Below, piece by piece: positions 1-6,404 of a stretch of 14,190 bases of DNA (positions are counted from its first letter, which is position 1; every line of letters starts with the position of its first letter). Under the pieces are notes generated by a model, which saw nothing but the letters and a program-made list of their open reading frames with translations, searched no databases and had not been told where the DNA came from. The stretch is taken from NCBI GenBank assembly GCA_035444405.1, contig DAOMOP010000099.1, positions 1 through 14,190 on the forward strand, in the 5' to 3' direction. The DNA is from DAOMOP01 sp035444405 (GTDB taxonomy: Bacteria > Pseudomonadota > Gammaproteobacteria > Burkholderiales > Rhodocyclaceae). Position numbers and translations under genes: made by a program.

Positions 1-94
1 TCGAATACAGCGAGTGGATCATCAGGTGAAGCAGCTGCTTCACCTCGGCCTGGAAATTGAGGGTTTGTGCGGTGGCGGCTTGAGCGCTCGACAT
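1..94 (-). CDS. htpG: HtpG (Hsp90-family chaperone), N-terminal fragment
   Basis: Only the first 31 codons lie in the window; the gene runs off the left edge. The translation begins MSSAQAATAQTLNFQAEV and continues KQLLHLMIHSLYS, which is the conserved opening of HtpG: the F-Q-A-E-V-x-Q-L-L-x-L-M-I-H-S-L-Y-S strand and helix that starts the ATP-binding domain. HtpG is the cytosolic bacterial Hsp90, an ATP-dependent dimeric chaperone that remodels client proteins with DnaK. The ATG at 94 is supported by GGAG at 103-106, eight bases upstream. A sigma-32-type promoter lies just upstream at 128-156. The identification is firm from the N-terminal signature, but the rest of the protein is not visible. 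Confidence 0.93.
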   Translation of the reverse strand, partial: MSSAQAATAQTLNFQAEVKQLLHLMIHSLYS

Positions 95-127
95 CGATTC
101 GACTCCGTTTGCGTTTCAACGGCAGTC

Positions 128-156
128 ATATGGGAGCGCCCAGGCGCGATTTCAAG
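128..156 (-). promoter_or_regulatory. Sigma-32 (RpoH) heat-shock promoter of htpG
   Basis: On the minus strand the sequence reads CTTGAAA (150-156), 14 bases, then TCCCATAT (128-135). The RpoH consensus is CTTGAAA-N11-16-CCCCATnT, so only one consensus base differs. Transcription would start about 27 bases before the htpG start codon, a normal leader length. The element lies in the 83-base gap between the rhodanese stop and htpG, so htpG should have its own heat-shock start even if some transcription reads through from upstream. Confidence 0.85.
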
Positions 157-177
157 GCCGTGCGTGGCGACGCACGC

Positions 178-1119
178 TCATCGGCGCAGCGCACCGTTCA
201 GGATCACCATCGGCCGCTCGGGCGACGCGGCCCACTCGATCACCGAACCATCGTAGAGGCTGACGTTCTGGAAGCCGAGCAGCACGTGCAGCGCGAACCA
301 CGTCGTCGCCGACCAGTGGCCGACGTTGCAGAAGGTGACGGTTTCATCGGTCCGGCGCACGCCGCTTTCCTCGAGCAGCGCCAGCAGCGCTTCGCGCCCG
401 ATCATGCGGCCGGTCTCAGGGTCGATCATGCGCCGGTGGTCGAGATTCTTCGCGGTCGGCAGCGTGCCGGCACGGGCCGCGAGCCGCGCCTTGCGCACCC
501 CTTCGTAGAGCTCGCGCGCACGCCCGTCGACGAGTTGCACACCGCGCCGCAGCGCCGCCTCGACCTCGGTCGTCGTCGCCAGCAGCTCTTCGCGCAGGCG
601 CGCGGTGAAATGCGCCGGCTGCGGTTCGACCCAACCTTGCTCGAACGGCAGGCCCGCCCGCTCCCAGCCCCGGAAGCCGCCGTCGAGGATACCCACCGCA
701 TCGTGGCCGAGCAGCCTGAAAATCCAGTATACGCGCGCCGACGAACTGAAGTCGGACGAGTCGGTGCCGCTGTGGACGAGCACGACGCGGCTGTCGTTGC
801 CGATGCCGAGGCGGCCGAGCAGCGCTTCGAGCTGCGCGACCGGCGGCAGCGTCGCCGGCACCGGCGTGCGCCGGTCGTGCCATGCGTCGGTGATGTAGTT
901 GCTGTAGACCGCACCGGGGATGTGGCCCATCTCGTAGGTCATGCGATCGGCCCCGCCGTAGGGATTGCGGATATCGAGCACGACCAGATCGGTCTCTTCG
1001 AGGCGCTCGGCGAGCCACGCCGGCTCGATCAGCGGCGGCATGTGTTCGTCACTGGCGGCGCTGGCGGTCGGCGCCGCGAGGGCGATCAGGCACGCGGCGA
1101 TCAGCTTCGAAACCGTCAT
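178..1119 (-). CDS. Periplasmic rhodanese-type sulfurtransferase
   Basis: This 313-residue protein has two tandem rhodanese domains, as in thiosulfate or 3-mercaptopyruvate sulfurtransferases. Residues 1-22 are a Sec signal peptide (basic start, hydrophobic core, TASAA), so the protein should act in the periplasm. The first domain spans about 28-160, with DIRNPYGGADRMTYEMGHIPGA at 49-70 and ILDGGFRGWERAG at 144-156. The second spans about 180-300; its catalytic loop is FCNVGHWS with Cys264, the expected persulfide-forming residue, followed by LYDGSVIEWA. The family moves sulfane sulfur from thiosulfate to cyanide or a thiol acceptor; the physiological substrate here is unknown. The ATG at 1119 has GGAGG at 1125-1129. 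The transposase-like gene lies 81 bases upstream on the same strand, so co-transcription is possible. A sulfur role fits loosely with the SoxA/TsdA-like cytochrome across the divergent promoter region. Confidence 0.88.
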   Translation of the reverse strand: MTVSKLIAACLIALAAPTASAASDEHMPPLIEPAWLAERLEETDLVVLDIRNPYGGADRMTYEMGHIPGAVYSNYITDAWHDRRTPVPATLPPVAQLEALLGRLGIGNDSRVVLVHSGTDSSDFSSSARVYWIFRLLGHDAVGILDGGFRGWERAGLPFEQGWVEPQPAHFTARLREELLATTTEVEAALRRGVQLVDGRARELYEGVRKARLAARAGTLPTAKNLDHRRMIDPETGRMIGREALLALLEESGVRRTDETVTFCNVGHWSATTWFALHVLLGFQNVSLYDGSVIEWAASPERPMVILNGALRR

Positions 1120-1175
1120 CTCGTCCTCCGTCTCGAGGTCGCACCGTCTCGCGCGCCGCCGCGCGTGCGAGTCGA

Positions 1176-1191
1176 TGCCGGCGTGCCGGCA
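1176..1191. other. Small GC-rich hairpin between two minus-strand genes
   Basis: TGCCGG, loop CGTG, CCGGCA form a perfect six-base-pair stem in the 81-base gap between the transposase-like gene and the rhodanese gene. No T-run follows on either strand. It could be an intercistronic RNA structure, but short palindromes are common at this G+C content, so significance is low. Confidence 0.3.
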
Positions 1192-1200
1192 ACAGGCGAT

Positions 1201-2055
1201 TCAGTGGTGCGCATCGGGCACCCGGTCGCACAGGTAGCGCAGCAGCAGCGGCTTGAGGCTCACACCCCGGTGGTTGTATCGGAACTCGAGCTCCTTCAGA
1301 TACAGCGGGAAGTACTCGGGGGCGACCCCGTGGTGCGCCGCCAGGCGCGGTGACGCATACGCCCAGAACGGCGATGCGGCATCGATCGGGGCCGGACTGC
1401 GTGCGAACTGTGCCCGCGACAGGCCTTCGAGGTCGTCCGATACGCTGAACATCAGCGTGTCGTACCGGGCCGCCTGGCCGGTATACACGAGACTGCCGCG
1501 CCTCACCTTCTTCACCGGCATTGCCAACACCGCATCCGGGTCGAGGTCCGGCAGCACCGCGACGGTGACCGTGCCACCCTGATCGCGAATGCCGAAGACC
1601 GGCACGTGACCCGCGACGTGCAGCACCTTGCGCCCGCGATGGCGGCACACCTCCAGCAGCGCGTCGAGATTGTCGATCGCCAGCGCCTGGCTGTCGGCGC
1701 TGTGCACGAGGATGTCGGCGCGCAGCACGGTCAGTGCGTGAAAAGTCGTCGCGTAGGCGCGGCCGAGCGCGCGCGCGCACTCCTCGATTGGGCGCTCGGC
1801 CTCGAACAATCCCACCAGCATCAGCCAGTCGCGGCAGCTCAGGCGGCTTCGGGCGAGCCAGCGGCCGGCGAATTCCGAGAACGTATACCGGCACTGACGG
1901 CATCGGCCACGCCCCGATGCAAGTGTGTAAACCTTCTCGGAGCCGCAGCGCGGACAACTGAACGGATGGCCCTGCCTGCACAGCTCGCGCAGAAAACCGC
2001 GCGCGGCATCCTCGCGACCGCTGGTGGACGGGCCCAACTCGCTGTTCTTCTGCAT
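1201..2055 (-). CDS. IS1595/ISXO2-type transposase-like protein, catalytic residues apparently lost
   Basis: This 284-residue protein has an N-terminal zinc ribbon (Cys34, Cys37, Cys52, Cys55; CPRCGSEKVY...RCRQCRYTFS), a helical region typical of IS1595-family transposases (about 64-115), and an RNase-H-like remnant. Scaffold motifs survive: HVPVFGIRDQGGTVTVAVLPD at 150-170, SLVYTGQAARYDTL at 188-201, and a C-terminal KELEFRYNHRG at 254-264. The expected metal ligands do not. The usual D-E-T after the first strand reads AIDNLD at 126-131, the aspartate of the T-D motif is Gly193, and the acidic or Asn position before F-W is serine (ASPFW, 227-231). The frame is intact, and I see no terminal inverted repeats or target duplication. 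There is an in-frame TGA 27 bases upstream of the ATG and no clear Shine-Dalgarno, so translation may be weak. I infer a domesticated DNA-binding protein rather than an active transposase. It diverges from the copper-protein operon and could regulate it. Confidence 0.7.
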   Translation of the reverse strand: MQKNSELGPSTSGREDAARGFLRELCRQGHPFSCPRCGSEKVYTLASGRGRCRQCRYTFSEFAGRWLARSRLSCRDWLMLVGLFEAERPIEECARALGRAYATTFHALTVLRADILVHSADSQALAIDNLDALLEVCRHRGRKVLHVAGHVPVFGIRDQGGTVTVAVLPDLDPDAVLAMPVKKVRRGSLVYTGQAARYDTLMFSVSDDLEGLSRAQFARSPAPIDAASPFWAYASPRLAAHHGVAPEYFPLYLKELEFRYNHRGVSLKPLLLRYLCDRVPDAHH

Positions 2056-2247
2056 CGCACTAGGCCGGTGTCGGCTGTTGGATCAGCGGCTGTTTTTTTT
2101 GTCCCCTGCCTTGAATTAAGCCCGTAACAAACAAGAATACAAGAAGAAATTCAACGGCGAATGCTCGACAGACGCCGAGGACACAGTCGAGGAACCGGGC
2201 CGGCAGTACGCGTCGCCGGCCTTTCCTTGCCCCGTGGAGGAAGACGC
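2056..2247. promoter_or_regulatory. Divergent intergenic promoter region
   Basis: These 192 bases separate two divergent transcription units. The stretch 2093-2157 is the most AT-rich in the window. It holds a T8 tract (2093-2100) and a 7-base inverted repeat, TTGAATT (2111-2117) and AATTCAA (2148-2154), with centres 37 bases apart. TTGAAT could serve as a -35 element, but I find no convincing -10 at 16-18 bases. No FNR/ANR-like TTGAT-N4-ATCAA site is present. It most likely contains promoters for both directions and possibly an operator at the repeat. Confidence 0.5.
2198..2221 (+). other. Hairpin in the leader of the copper-protein operon
   Basis: GGCCGGC (2198-2204) and GCCGGCC (2215-2221) form a perfect seven-base-pair stem around a ten-base loop, followed by TTTCCTT and then the Shine-Dalgarno of the next gene at 2236. 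It might act as a leader structure or weak attenuator. The T-run is interrupted, so a true terminator is doubtful. Confidence 0.3.
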
Positions 2248-2964
2248 GTGAAAGCAACCCTGTTCGACTGGGCGCTCGGCGTCGCTGCGCTCACCTTGGC
2301 TCTGCCCGCCCCCGCCTACGAGGAAACCACCGTCGCGGACGGTGCCGTGATTGCCGGCCGTGTGACCTACGACGGGCGCATACCCACACGCAAGATCGTG
2401 CCGACCAAGGACCGCGAGGTGTGCGGCGACATCCGCGAATGGCAGTTGGTCGAGCGTGGCGCCGACAACGGCATCAGGAACGCCATCGTCTATCTCGAGG
2501 CGGTCGAGCGCGGCAAGCCGTGGCCCGAAGAGATGGCCGGCAAGGTTCCGGTCATGGACAACCGCGACTGCATGTTCGATCCGCATGTGATGGTGATGCC
2601 GCCGGGCGAGATCGACGTACACAATTCCGACGCCGTATTGCACAACACCAAGGCCTATTACGGCCGCCGCGCCGTATTCAACCTCGCCCTGCCGGATGCC
2701 GACATGACGATCCGGCGCGAGCTGCCGCGCCCCGGCGTGGTGCGCTTCGAATGCGACGCGCACGGCTGGATGGAGGGCTGGGCCTACGTGCTGCCCCACC
2801 CGTACTACGGGCTGACCGACGACGGCGGCCAGTTCCGCATCGAGGATGTGCCGCCGGGCGAGTACACGCTGATCACCCGTCACGAGCACATCGGCGAACT
2901 GAAGCAGCCGGTGACGGTAAAGGCCGGCGAGACGGTCGAACTGTCGCTCGAACTGAAGCGGTAA
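2248..2964 (+). CDS. Exported cupredoxin-like (blue copper) protein with a carboxypeptidase-regulatory-like domain
   Basis: This 238-residue protein starts at GTG 2248, chosen because GGAGG at 2236-2240 lies seven bases upstream and a Sec signal peptide follows directly (hydrophobic core at about 7-20, ending APAYE). A beta-rich domain follows (GAVIAGRVTYDGRIP, 32-46). The plastocyanin-like part contains His132 (AVLHNTKAYY) and the classic C-x2-H-x2-M loop FECDAHGWM, giving Cys169, His172 and Met175: four plausible type-1 copper ligands. The C-terminal piece, GGQFRIEDVPPGEYTLITRHE, is a carboxypeptidase-regulatory or transthyretin-like fold. Proteins of this build are often annotated as methylamine utilisation proteins without functional proof. 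A periplasmic electron carrier is the most likely role. It is first in a three-gene unit upstream of a cbb3-type oxidase, so it may feed electrons to it (inference). Cys59 and Cys108 could form a disulfide. Confidence 0.82.
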   Translation: MKATLFDWALGVAALTLALPAPAYEETTVADGAVIAGRVTYDGRIPTRKIVPTKDREVCGDIREWQLVERGADNGIRNAIVYLEAVERGKPWPEEMAGKVPVMDNRDCMFDPHVMVMPPGEIDVHNSDAVLHNTKAYYGRRAVFNLALPDADMTIRRELPRPGVVRFECDAHGWMEGWAYVLPHPYYGLTDDGGQFRIEDVPPGEYTLITRHEHIGELKQPVTVKAGETVELSLELKR

Positions 2965-3020
2965 CGGACCCGGCGCCGACCGGAGATGGGCCGGCCGGCC
3001 CGAAGCGGAGGAGACAAACC

Positions 3021-4226
3021 ATGAGCAAGCATGATCGTGACCGCCGGCACGACGACGGCGGACGGTCCGGGTGCGAACACCAGGCCACACGCAGCCGCGC
3101 CGAGGGCCGCCCGGGAATCGACGCACCGGGCATGTCGCGCCGCATCTTCATCCACAAGTCGCTGGTGTTCGCCGGCGCGGCGGCCGGCCTGTCGGCGGCC
3201 AACCTGTGGCTGCCGCTGATCAACACGGTGGACATGGCCCACGCACAGGACGCCGGAGGCATGAGCAGCTTCCGCTTCGCGTGGGTCTCGGACACGCACC
3301 TGTATCCCGAGAACGTCAACACGCGCTTCGTCGAAAAGGCCAAGCGCGCGGTCGAGGAGATCAACGCGCTCGACCCGCCGGTCGACTTCGTGCTGATCGG
3401 CGGCGACGTGGCCCAGCTCGGCGACCCGGTCGAGCTCCAGCTCGGCAAGGCCATCCTCGACGAGATCAAGGTGGACAAGCGCTTCATCCCGGGCGAGCAC
3501 GACTGGTATCTCGACATGGGCAAGACCTTCGTCGACCTGTTCGGCGAGACGCCATGGACTTTCGACCACAAGGGCGTGCGCTTCATCGGGCTGGACAGCG
3601 TCGGCCATGCGCCCGACTACTGGTCGGCCACGAACATGACGCCCGAAGAGCGCATGGGCCACATGGCCGGGCTCGACAACTCGGTGACCGGCCCGTGGGC
3701 GGGGCTCGGCAAGGCGCAGCGCGAATGGCTGCAGACGACGCTGGCCGACTGGCCCAAGGACGACCCGGTGGTGATCTTCAGCCACAACCCGCTGTACGAG
3801 TACTACCCGCCGTGGAATTTCTGGATCCGCGACTGGCGCGAGGTGCAGGAGATCCTGCGCGAATACACCAACGTCACGAACTTCCACGGCCATACGCACC
3901 AGGTGCTCTACAACGAGATCGGCACGCTGCGCAGCGTCGGCATGCTCGCGACCGCATGGCCATGGCCGTACGCGCCCGAAGGCGTGCCGGCCATGACCAC
4001 GCCGATGACGCGCGCCGATCCGGGCGACCACTTCGACGGCGTCGGCTGGGACCTGATGACCTTTGCCGACAAGCGCGCCGAGCACGAGTACATGATGTGG
4101 CGCCAGCGCGATCACATCTTCGCCCGCCGTCCCGAAGACACCACGGTGACCAAGAATCCGACCATCACGCTGCAGTCGCGCTACGCGGACCGGATGTGGA
4201 CGGGGCGCTATCGCGGCACCGACTAG
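3021..4226 (+). CDS. Tat-exported calcineurin-like metallophosphoesterase
   Basis: This 401-residue protein has the five metal-binding blocks of calcineurin-like phosphoesterases: DTH (Asp91, His93), GGD (Asp129), GEHD (158-161), SHN (His255) and the terminal FHGHTH (288-293). The third block reads GEHD where GNHD is usual, so the asparagine ligand is replaced by Glu159. The N-terminus is odd: about 37 charged, polar residues precede MSRRIFIHKSLVFAGAAAGL, a twin-arginine-type signal (Arg40, Arg41) with hydrophobic core and a probable AHAQ cleavage site near 74-76. The ATG at 3021 has GGAGGAG just upstream; the internal ATG at 3132, directly before the twin arginines, is an alternative start without as clear a ribosome site. 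Tat export implies folding with metals in the cytoplasm. The substrate is unknown: phosphomonoesters, diesters or nucleotides are all possible. It sits 56 bases after the copper protein and 46 bases before a cytochrome, evidently one operon. Confidence 0.85.
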   Translation: MSKHDRDRRHDDGGRSGCEHQATRSRAEGRPGIDAPGMSRRIFIHKSLVFAGAAAGLSAANLWLPLINTVDMAHAQDAGGMSSFRFAWVSDTHLYPENVNTRFVEKAKRAVEEINALDPPVDFVLIGGDVAQLGDPVELQLGKAILDEIKVDKRFIPGEHDWYLDMGKTFVDLFGETPWTFDHKGVRFIGLDSVGHAPDYWSATNMTPEERMGHMAGLDNSVTGPWAGLGKAQREWLQTTLADWPKDDPVVIFSHNPLYEYYPPWNFWIRDWREVQEILREYTNVTNFHGHTHQVLYNEIGTLRSVGMLATAWPWPYAPEGVPAMTTPMTRADPGDHFDGVGWDLMTFADKRAEHEYMMWRQRDHIFARRPEDTTVTKNPTITLQSRYADRMWTGRYRGTD

Positions 4227-4272
4227 GTCGCGCGCCACTGCGCGTGAAGGCATGGGCATTGGAGGAATCGTC

Positions 4273-4770
4273 ATGAAGATCGACAACACCGAAATGATGC
4301 GCTCGCGCCGCCTGATGTGGGTGGGCGGCGGCACCGGCGCGTTAGCGCTCGTCGCGACGCTGGCGCTCACCGGCGCACTGGTCACCTCGCCGGCCTCGGC
4401 ACACAAGGAACAGCATGAACCCGAGGAGCTCGCCGTGTTCGAGCAGCTCTTCATGGAGCAGGTCGCGATCGGCGACCGCCTGTTCCACGGCGACGCCGAA
4501 CTGCAGAAGGAGATGGGCATCAGCCTGTCGAACACCGGCATGGCCTGTGCGATGTGCCACCCGTTCAGCCGCGACACGAACCCGCACGAGTTTCCGAAGT
4601 TCCAGCAGCAGATGAGCGAGTTCGCGACGCTTCGCGACATGACCAACTGGTGCATCGACAAGCCCAACGAGGGCACGATGATCGACGTCGATTCGGACGC
4701 GATGAAGGCCCTCGAAGCCTACATGCACTGGTCGCACAAGGGCAGCGTGCTCAATGCCGGTGAGCACTGA
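4273..4770 (+). CDS. Exported monoheme cytochrome c, SoxA/TsdA-like
   Basis: This 165-residue protein has a signal peptide with a long n-region (hydrophobic about 23-40, cleavage after ASA near 43) and one heme c site, CAMCH (Cys92, Cys95, His96). Downstream, EFPKFQQQM, FATLRDMTNWCIDKPNEG and DAMKALEAYMHW resemble the cytochrome domain shared by SoxA and thiosulfate dehydrogenase TsdA, where a conserved cysteine near this position is a heme ligand. Cys127 is the candidate equivalent; Met124, Met136 or Met144 are alternative axial ligands. The ATG at 4273 is preferred to the upstream ATG at 4252 because GGAGG at 4261-4265 precedes it. It ends the unit with the copper protein and phosphoesterase and is followed by a strong hairpin before ccoN. 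An electron-transfer role in the periplasm is safe; oxidation of a sulfur compound is only a possibility. Confidence 0.8.
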   Translation: MKIDNTEMMRSRRLMWVGGGTGALALVATLALTGALVTSPASAHKEQHEPEELAVFEQLFMEQVAIGDRLFHGDAELQKEMGISLSNTGMACAMCHPFSRDTNPHEFPKFQQQMSEFATLRDMTNWCIDKPNEGTMIDVDSDAMKALEAYMHWSHKGSVLNAGEH

Positions 4771-4780
4771 GTGACACCTG

Positions 4781-4821
4781 CGGACCGTTCGGCGTGCAGC
4801 CGGGCACGCCGAACGGATCCG
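4781..4821 (+). terminator. Long stem-loop after the cytochrome gene
   Basis: CCGTTCGGCGTGC (4785-4797) pairs perfectly with GCACGCCGAACGG (4804-4816) around a six-base loop. CGGA/TCCG extends the stem to 17 pairs with one bulged A at 4817. It begins 10 bases after the cytochrome stop. No T-run follows, so it is either a non-canonical or partial terminator, or a 3'-end stabiliser that uncouples the upstream trio from the oxidase genes. Confidence 0.55.
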
Positions 4822-4935
4822 CGCCGCCTGCGGAGCCCGGAACCCGTGCGGCAAAGCGAATCCGGCCGGCAACCCACGCGCGGCCAGCCCATGCCCAAGC
4901 TCCTGAACCAACCTCACCGCAGCGTCTGACCGAGG

Positions 4936-4961
4936 CGCGCCGTGCCATGGCGCACGGCGCG
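4936..4961 (+). other. Stem-loop in the ccoN leader
   Basis: CGCGCCGTGC (4936-4945) and GCACGGCGCG (4952-4961) form a perfect ten-base-pair stem with loop CATGGC, about 15 bases upstream of the ccoN ribosome-binding site. I see no recognisable promoter or FNR/ANR box in 4822-4990. The stem could be a leader structure or a protein-binding palindrome. Confidence 0.35.
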
Positions 4962-4990
4962 TGCATGCGGCCGACGGGAGGGCGACGACG

Positions 4991-6391
4991 ATGGCGGACA
5001 ACAACGACTTCGAGCACCTCGACGAGCTCATCGACAAGCGGCTGATCCGCCTGTGGCTGTACTGGGGCATGTTCTGGCTGCTGGTGACGCCGTCGATCGG
5101 CGTGACCATCTCGACCATGTTCAGCTACCCCGGCTTTCTCGGCACGGCGCTCGAAACCGGCTTCGGGCGGCTGCGCCCGATGCACGTGAACGGGGTGATC
5201 TTCGGCGCCTTCTCGACGCTGTTCATCGGCCTGTGCTACTACATCGTGCCGCGGCTGTGCGGCGTGCGCGTGGTCGGCGAGCGGCTCGGCTACGGCCTCG
5301 CGTGGGGCTGGAACATCGTGCTGATCGTCGGCCTGCTGCTGCTGCTGTTCGGCTGGAACCAGGGCTTCGAGGCGGGCGAGTTCCCGTGGTTCATCGACGC
5401 CCTGCTGCTCGCATCGATCGCGACGCTGTGCGCCCAGTTCATGATGACGGTGGCGCGGCGCACCGAGCCGCAGCTCTATGTAAGCCTGTGGTATCTCCTC
5501 GCGGCCTTCATCTGGACCGTGTTCAACTTCATCCTGATCGTCGCGCTGCTGCCCTACTACATCTGGGGCATCAACAGCGCCGCCTTCCACGGGCTCTTCA
5601 TCCACTACATCGTCGGCCTGTGGATCACGCCGGCCGGCTACGTGATCATCTACTACTTCCTGCCCGCGAGCGTCAGGAACCCGCTCTACAGCCACAAGCT
5701 GTCGCTGGTCGGCTTCTGGTCGCTGGCACTGTTCTACCCCTTCGTCGGCATCCACCACTACCTGTACAGCCCGATCGCGAACTGGGCCGAGACGATCGCG
5801 ATCATCACCTCGATGCTGCTGATCATCCCGGTGTGGGTGGTGCTGCAGAACTTCTTCGGCACGATGATCGGGCGCTGGCGCGAGTTCAGCACCAACCTGC
5901 CGGCCAAGTTCCTGATCCTCGGCGCGGTGATGTATCTGTTCGGCTGCTTCCAGGGTTCGGTCGAGGCGCTGCGCAGCCTGCAGGTGCCGACCCACTTCAC
6001 CGACTTCGTCATCTCGCACTCGCACCTCACGGTGTTCGGCACCTTCGTCGTGTGGGCGATGGGCGGGCTGGTCTACGTCTGGCCGCGCATCACCGGCCGG
6101 CCGCTGTGGTCGTTCAAGATGGCCAACTGGTCGTTCTGGCTCATCGCGATCGGCATCTCGCTGATGGGGCTGGTGCTGTCGGCGCAGGGCCTGCAGCACG
6201 GCTTCATGCTGATGGCCGGCACCGAATGGCTGGACGCGCTGATCGCGATCGCGCCGTACTGGCTGGTGCGCACGATGGCGGGCCTGTCGATGGACATCGG
6301 CATGACGCTGCTGGTCGTGAACCTGATGCTGACGGTCGTCGCGCGCCCCGCCGAGGCGCGCGCGGCGGCACCGCGGGCGGCGACCGCATGA
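4991..6391 (+). CDS. ccoN: Divergent cbb3-type cytochrome oxidase subunit I
   Basis: This 466-residue membrane protein has about 12 helices. The ATG at 4991 is chosen over GTG 4961 because GGGAGGG at 4976-4982 sits eight bases before it. Heme and copper ligands are all present: His65 (RLRPMHVNGVIFG) for low-spin heme b; His205 (FIHYIVG), His255 and His256 (GIHHYLY) for CuB; His343 and His345 (ISHSHLTVFG) for the two hemes. Tyr249 lies six residues before His255, the cbb3 spacing of the crosslinked tyrosine, which argues for oxygen reduction rather than a NorB-type nitric oxide reductase. The position 22 residues before His343, glutamate in typical CcoN (the FEG motif), is Gln321 (CFQGSVEALRSL). 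The helix carrying the first CuB ligand reads LFIHYIVGLW instead of the usual WYGHNAVGF. These changes suggest a distinct CcoN lineage. It is followed after 13 bases by the CcoO fusion. Confidence 0.88.
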   Translation: MADNNDFEHLDELIDKRLIRLWLYWGMFWLLVTPSIGVTISTMFSYPGFLGTALETGFGRLRPMHVNGVIFGAFSTLFIGLCYYIVPRLCGVRVVGERLGYGLAWGWNIVLIVGLLLLLFGWNQGFEAGEFPWFIDALLLASIATLCAQFMMTVARRTEPQLYVSLWYLLAAFIWTVFNFILIVALLPYYIWGINSAAFHGLFIHYIVGLWITPAGYVIIYYFLPASVRNPLYSHKLSLVGFWSLALFYPFVGIHHYLYSPIANWAETIAIITSMLLIIPVWVVLQNFFGTMIGRWREFSTNLPAKFLILGAVMYLFGCFQGSVEALRSLQVPTHFTDFVISHSHLTVFGTFVVWAMGGLVYVWPRITGRPLWSFKMANWSFWLIAIGISLMGLVLSAQGLQHGFMLMAGTEWLDALIAIAPYWLVRTMAGLSMDIGMTLLVVNLMLTVVARPAEARAAAPRAATA

Positions 6392-6404
6392 TCGGGAGCG
6401 CGTC

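Noticed and set aside
1201..2055. Complete insertion sequence
   Set aside because: I found no terminal inverted repeats or flanking target duplications, base composition matches its neighbours, and the catalytic residues appear lost. The gene is annotated as a transposase-like CDS instead.
2076..2100. Hairpin plus T8 as a rho-independent terminator on the plus strand
   Set aside because: The stem (GCTG/CAGC) is only four pairs, the T-run starts several bases away, and no plus-strand gene lies upstream. A promoter-region A/T tract is a better reading.
2880..4676. Long open frame on the minus strand across the phosphoesterase and cytochrome genes
   Set aside because: It is antisense to two genes with clear motifs and ribosome sites. 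Its low-complexity His/Arg/Val/Ala-rich composition is typical of a GC-rich shadow frame, and it matches no family I recognise.
2056..4990. FNR/ANR boxes upstream of the oxidase or the copper-protein operon
   Set aside because: I looked for TTGAT-N4-ATCAA and close variants in the 2056-2247 and 4771-4990 gaps and saw none.
4991..6391. NorB-type nitric oxide reductase instead of an oxidase
   Set aside because: Tyr249 at the cbb3 spacing from the CuB histidines, the CcoO-type partner (CWYCHSQYVRPV) and the CcoS-like and CcoI-type neighbours favour an oxygen-reducing cbb3 enzyme.
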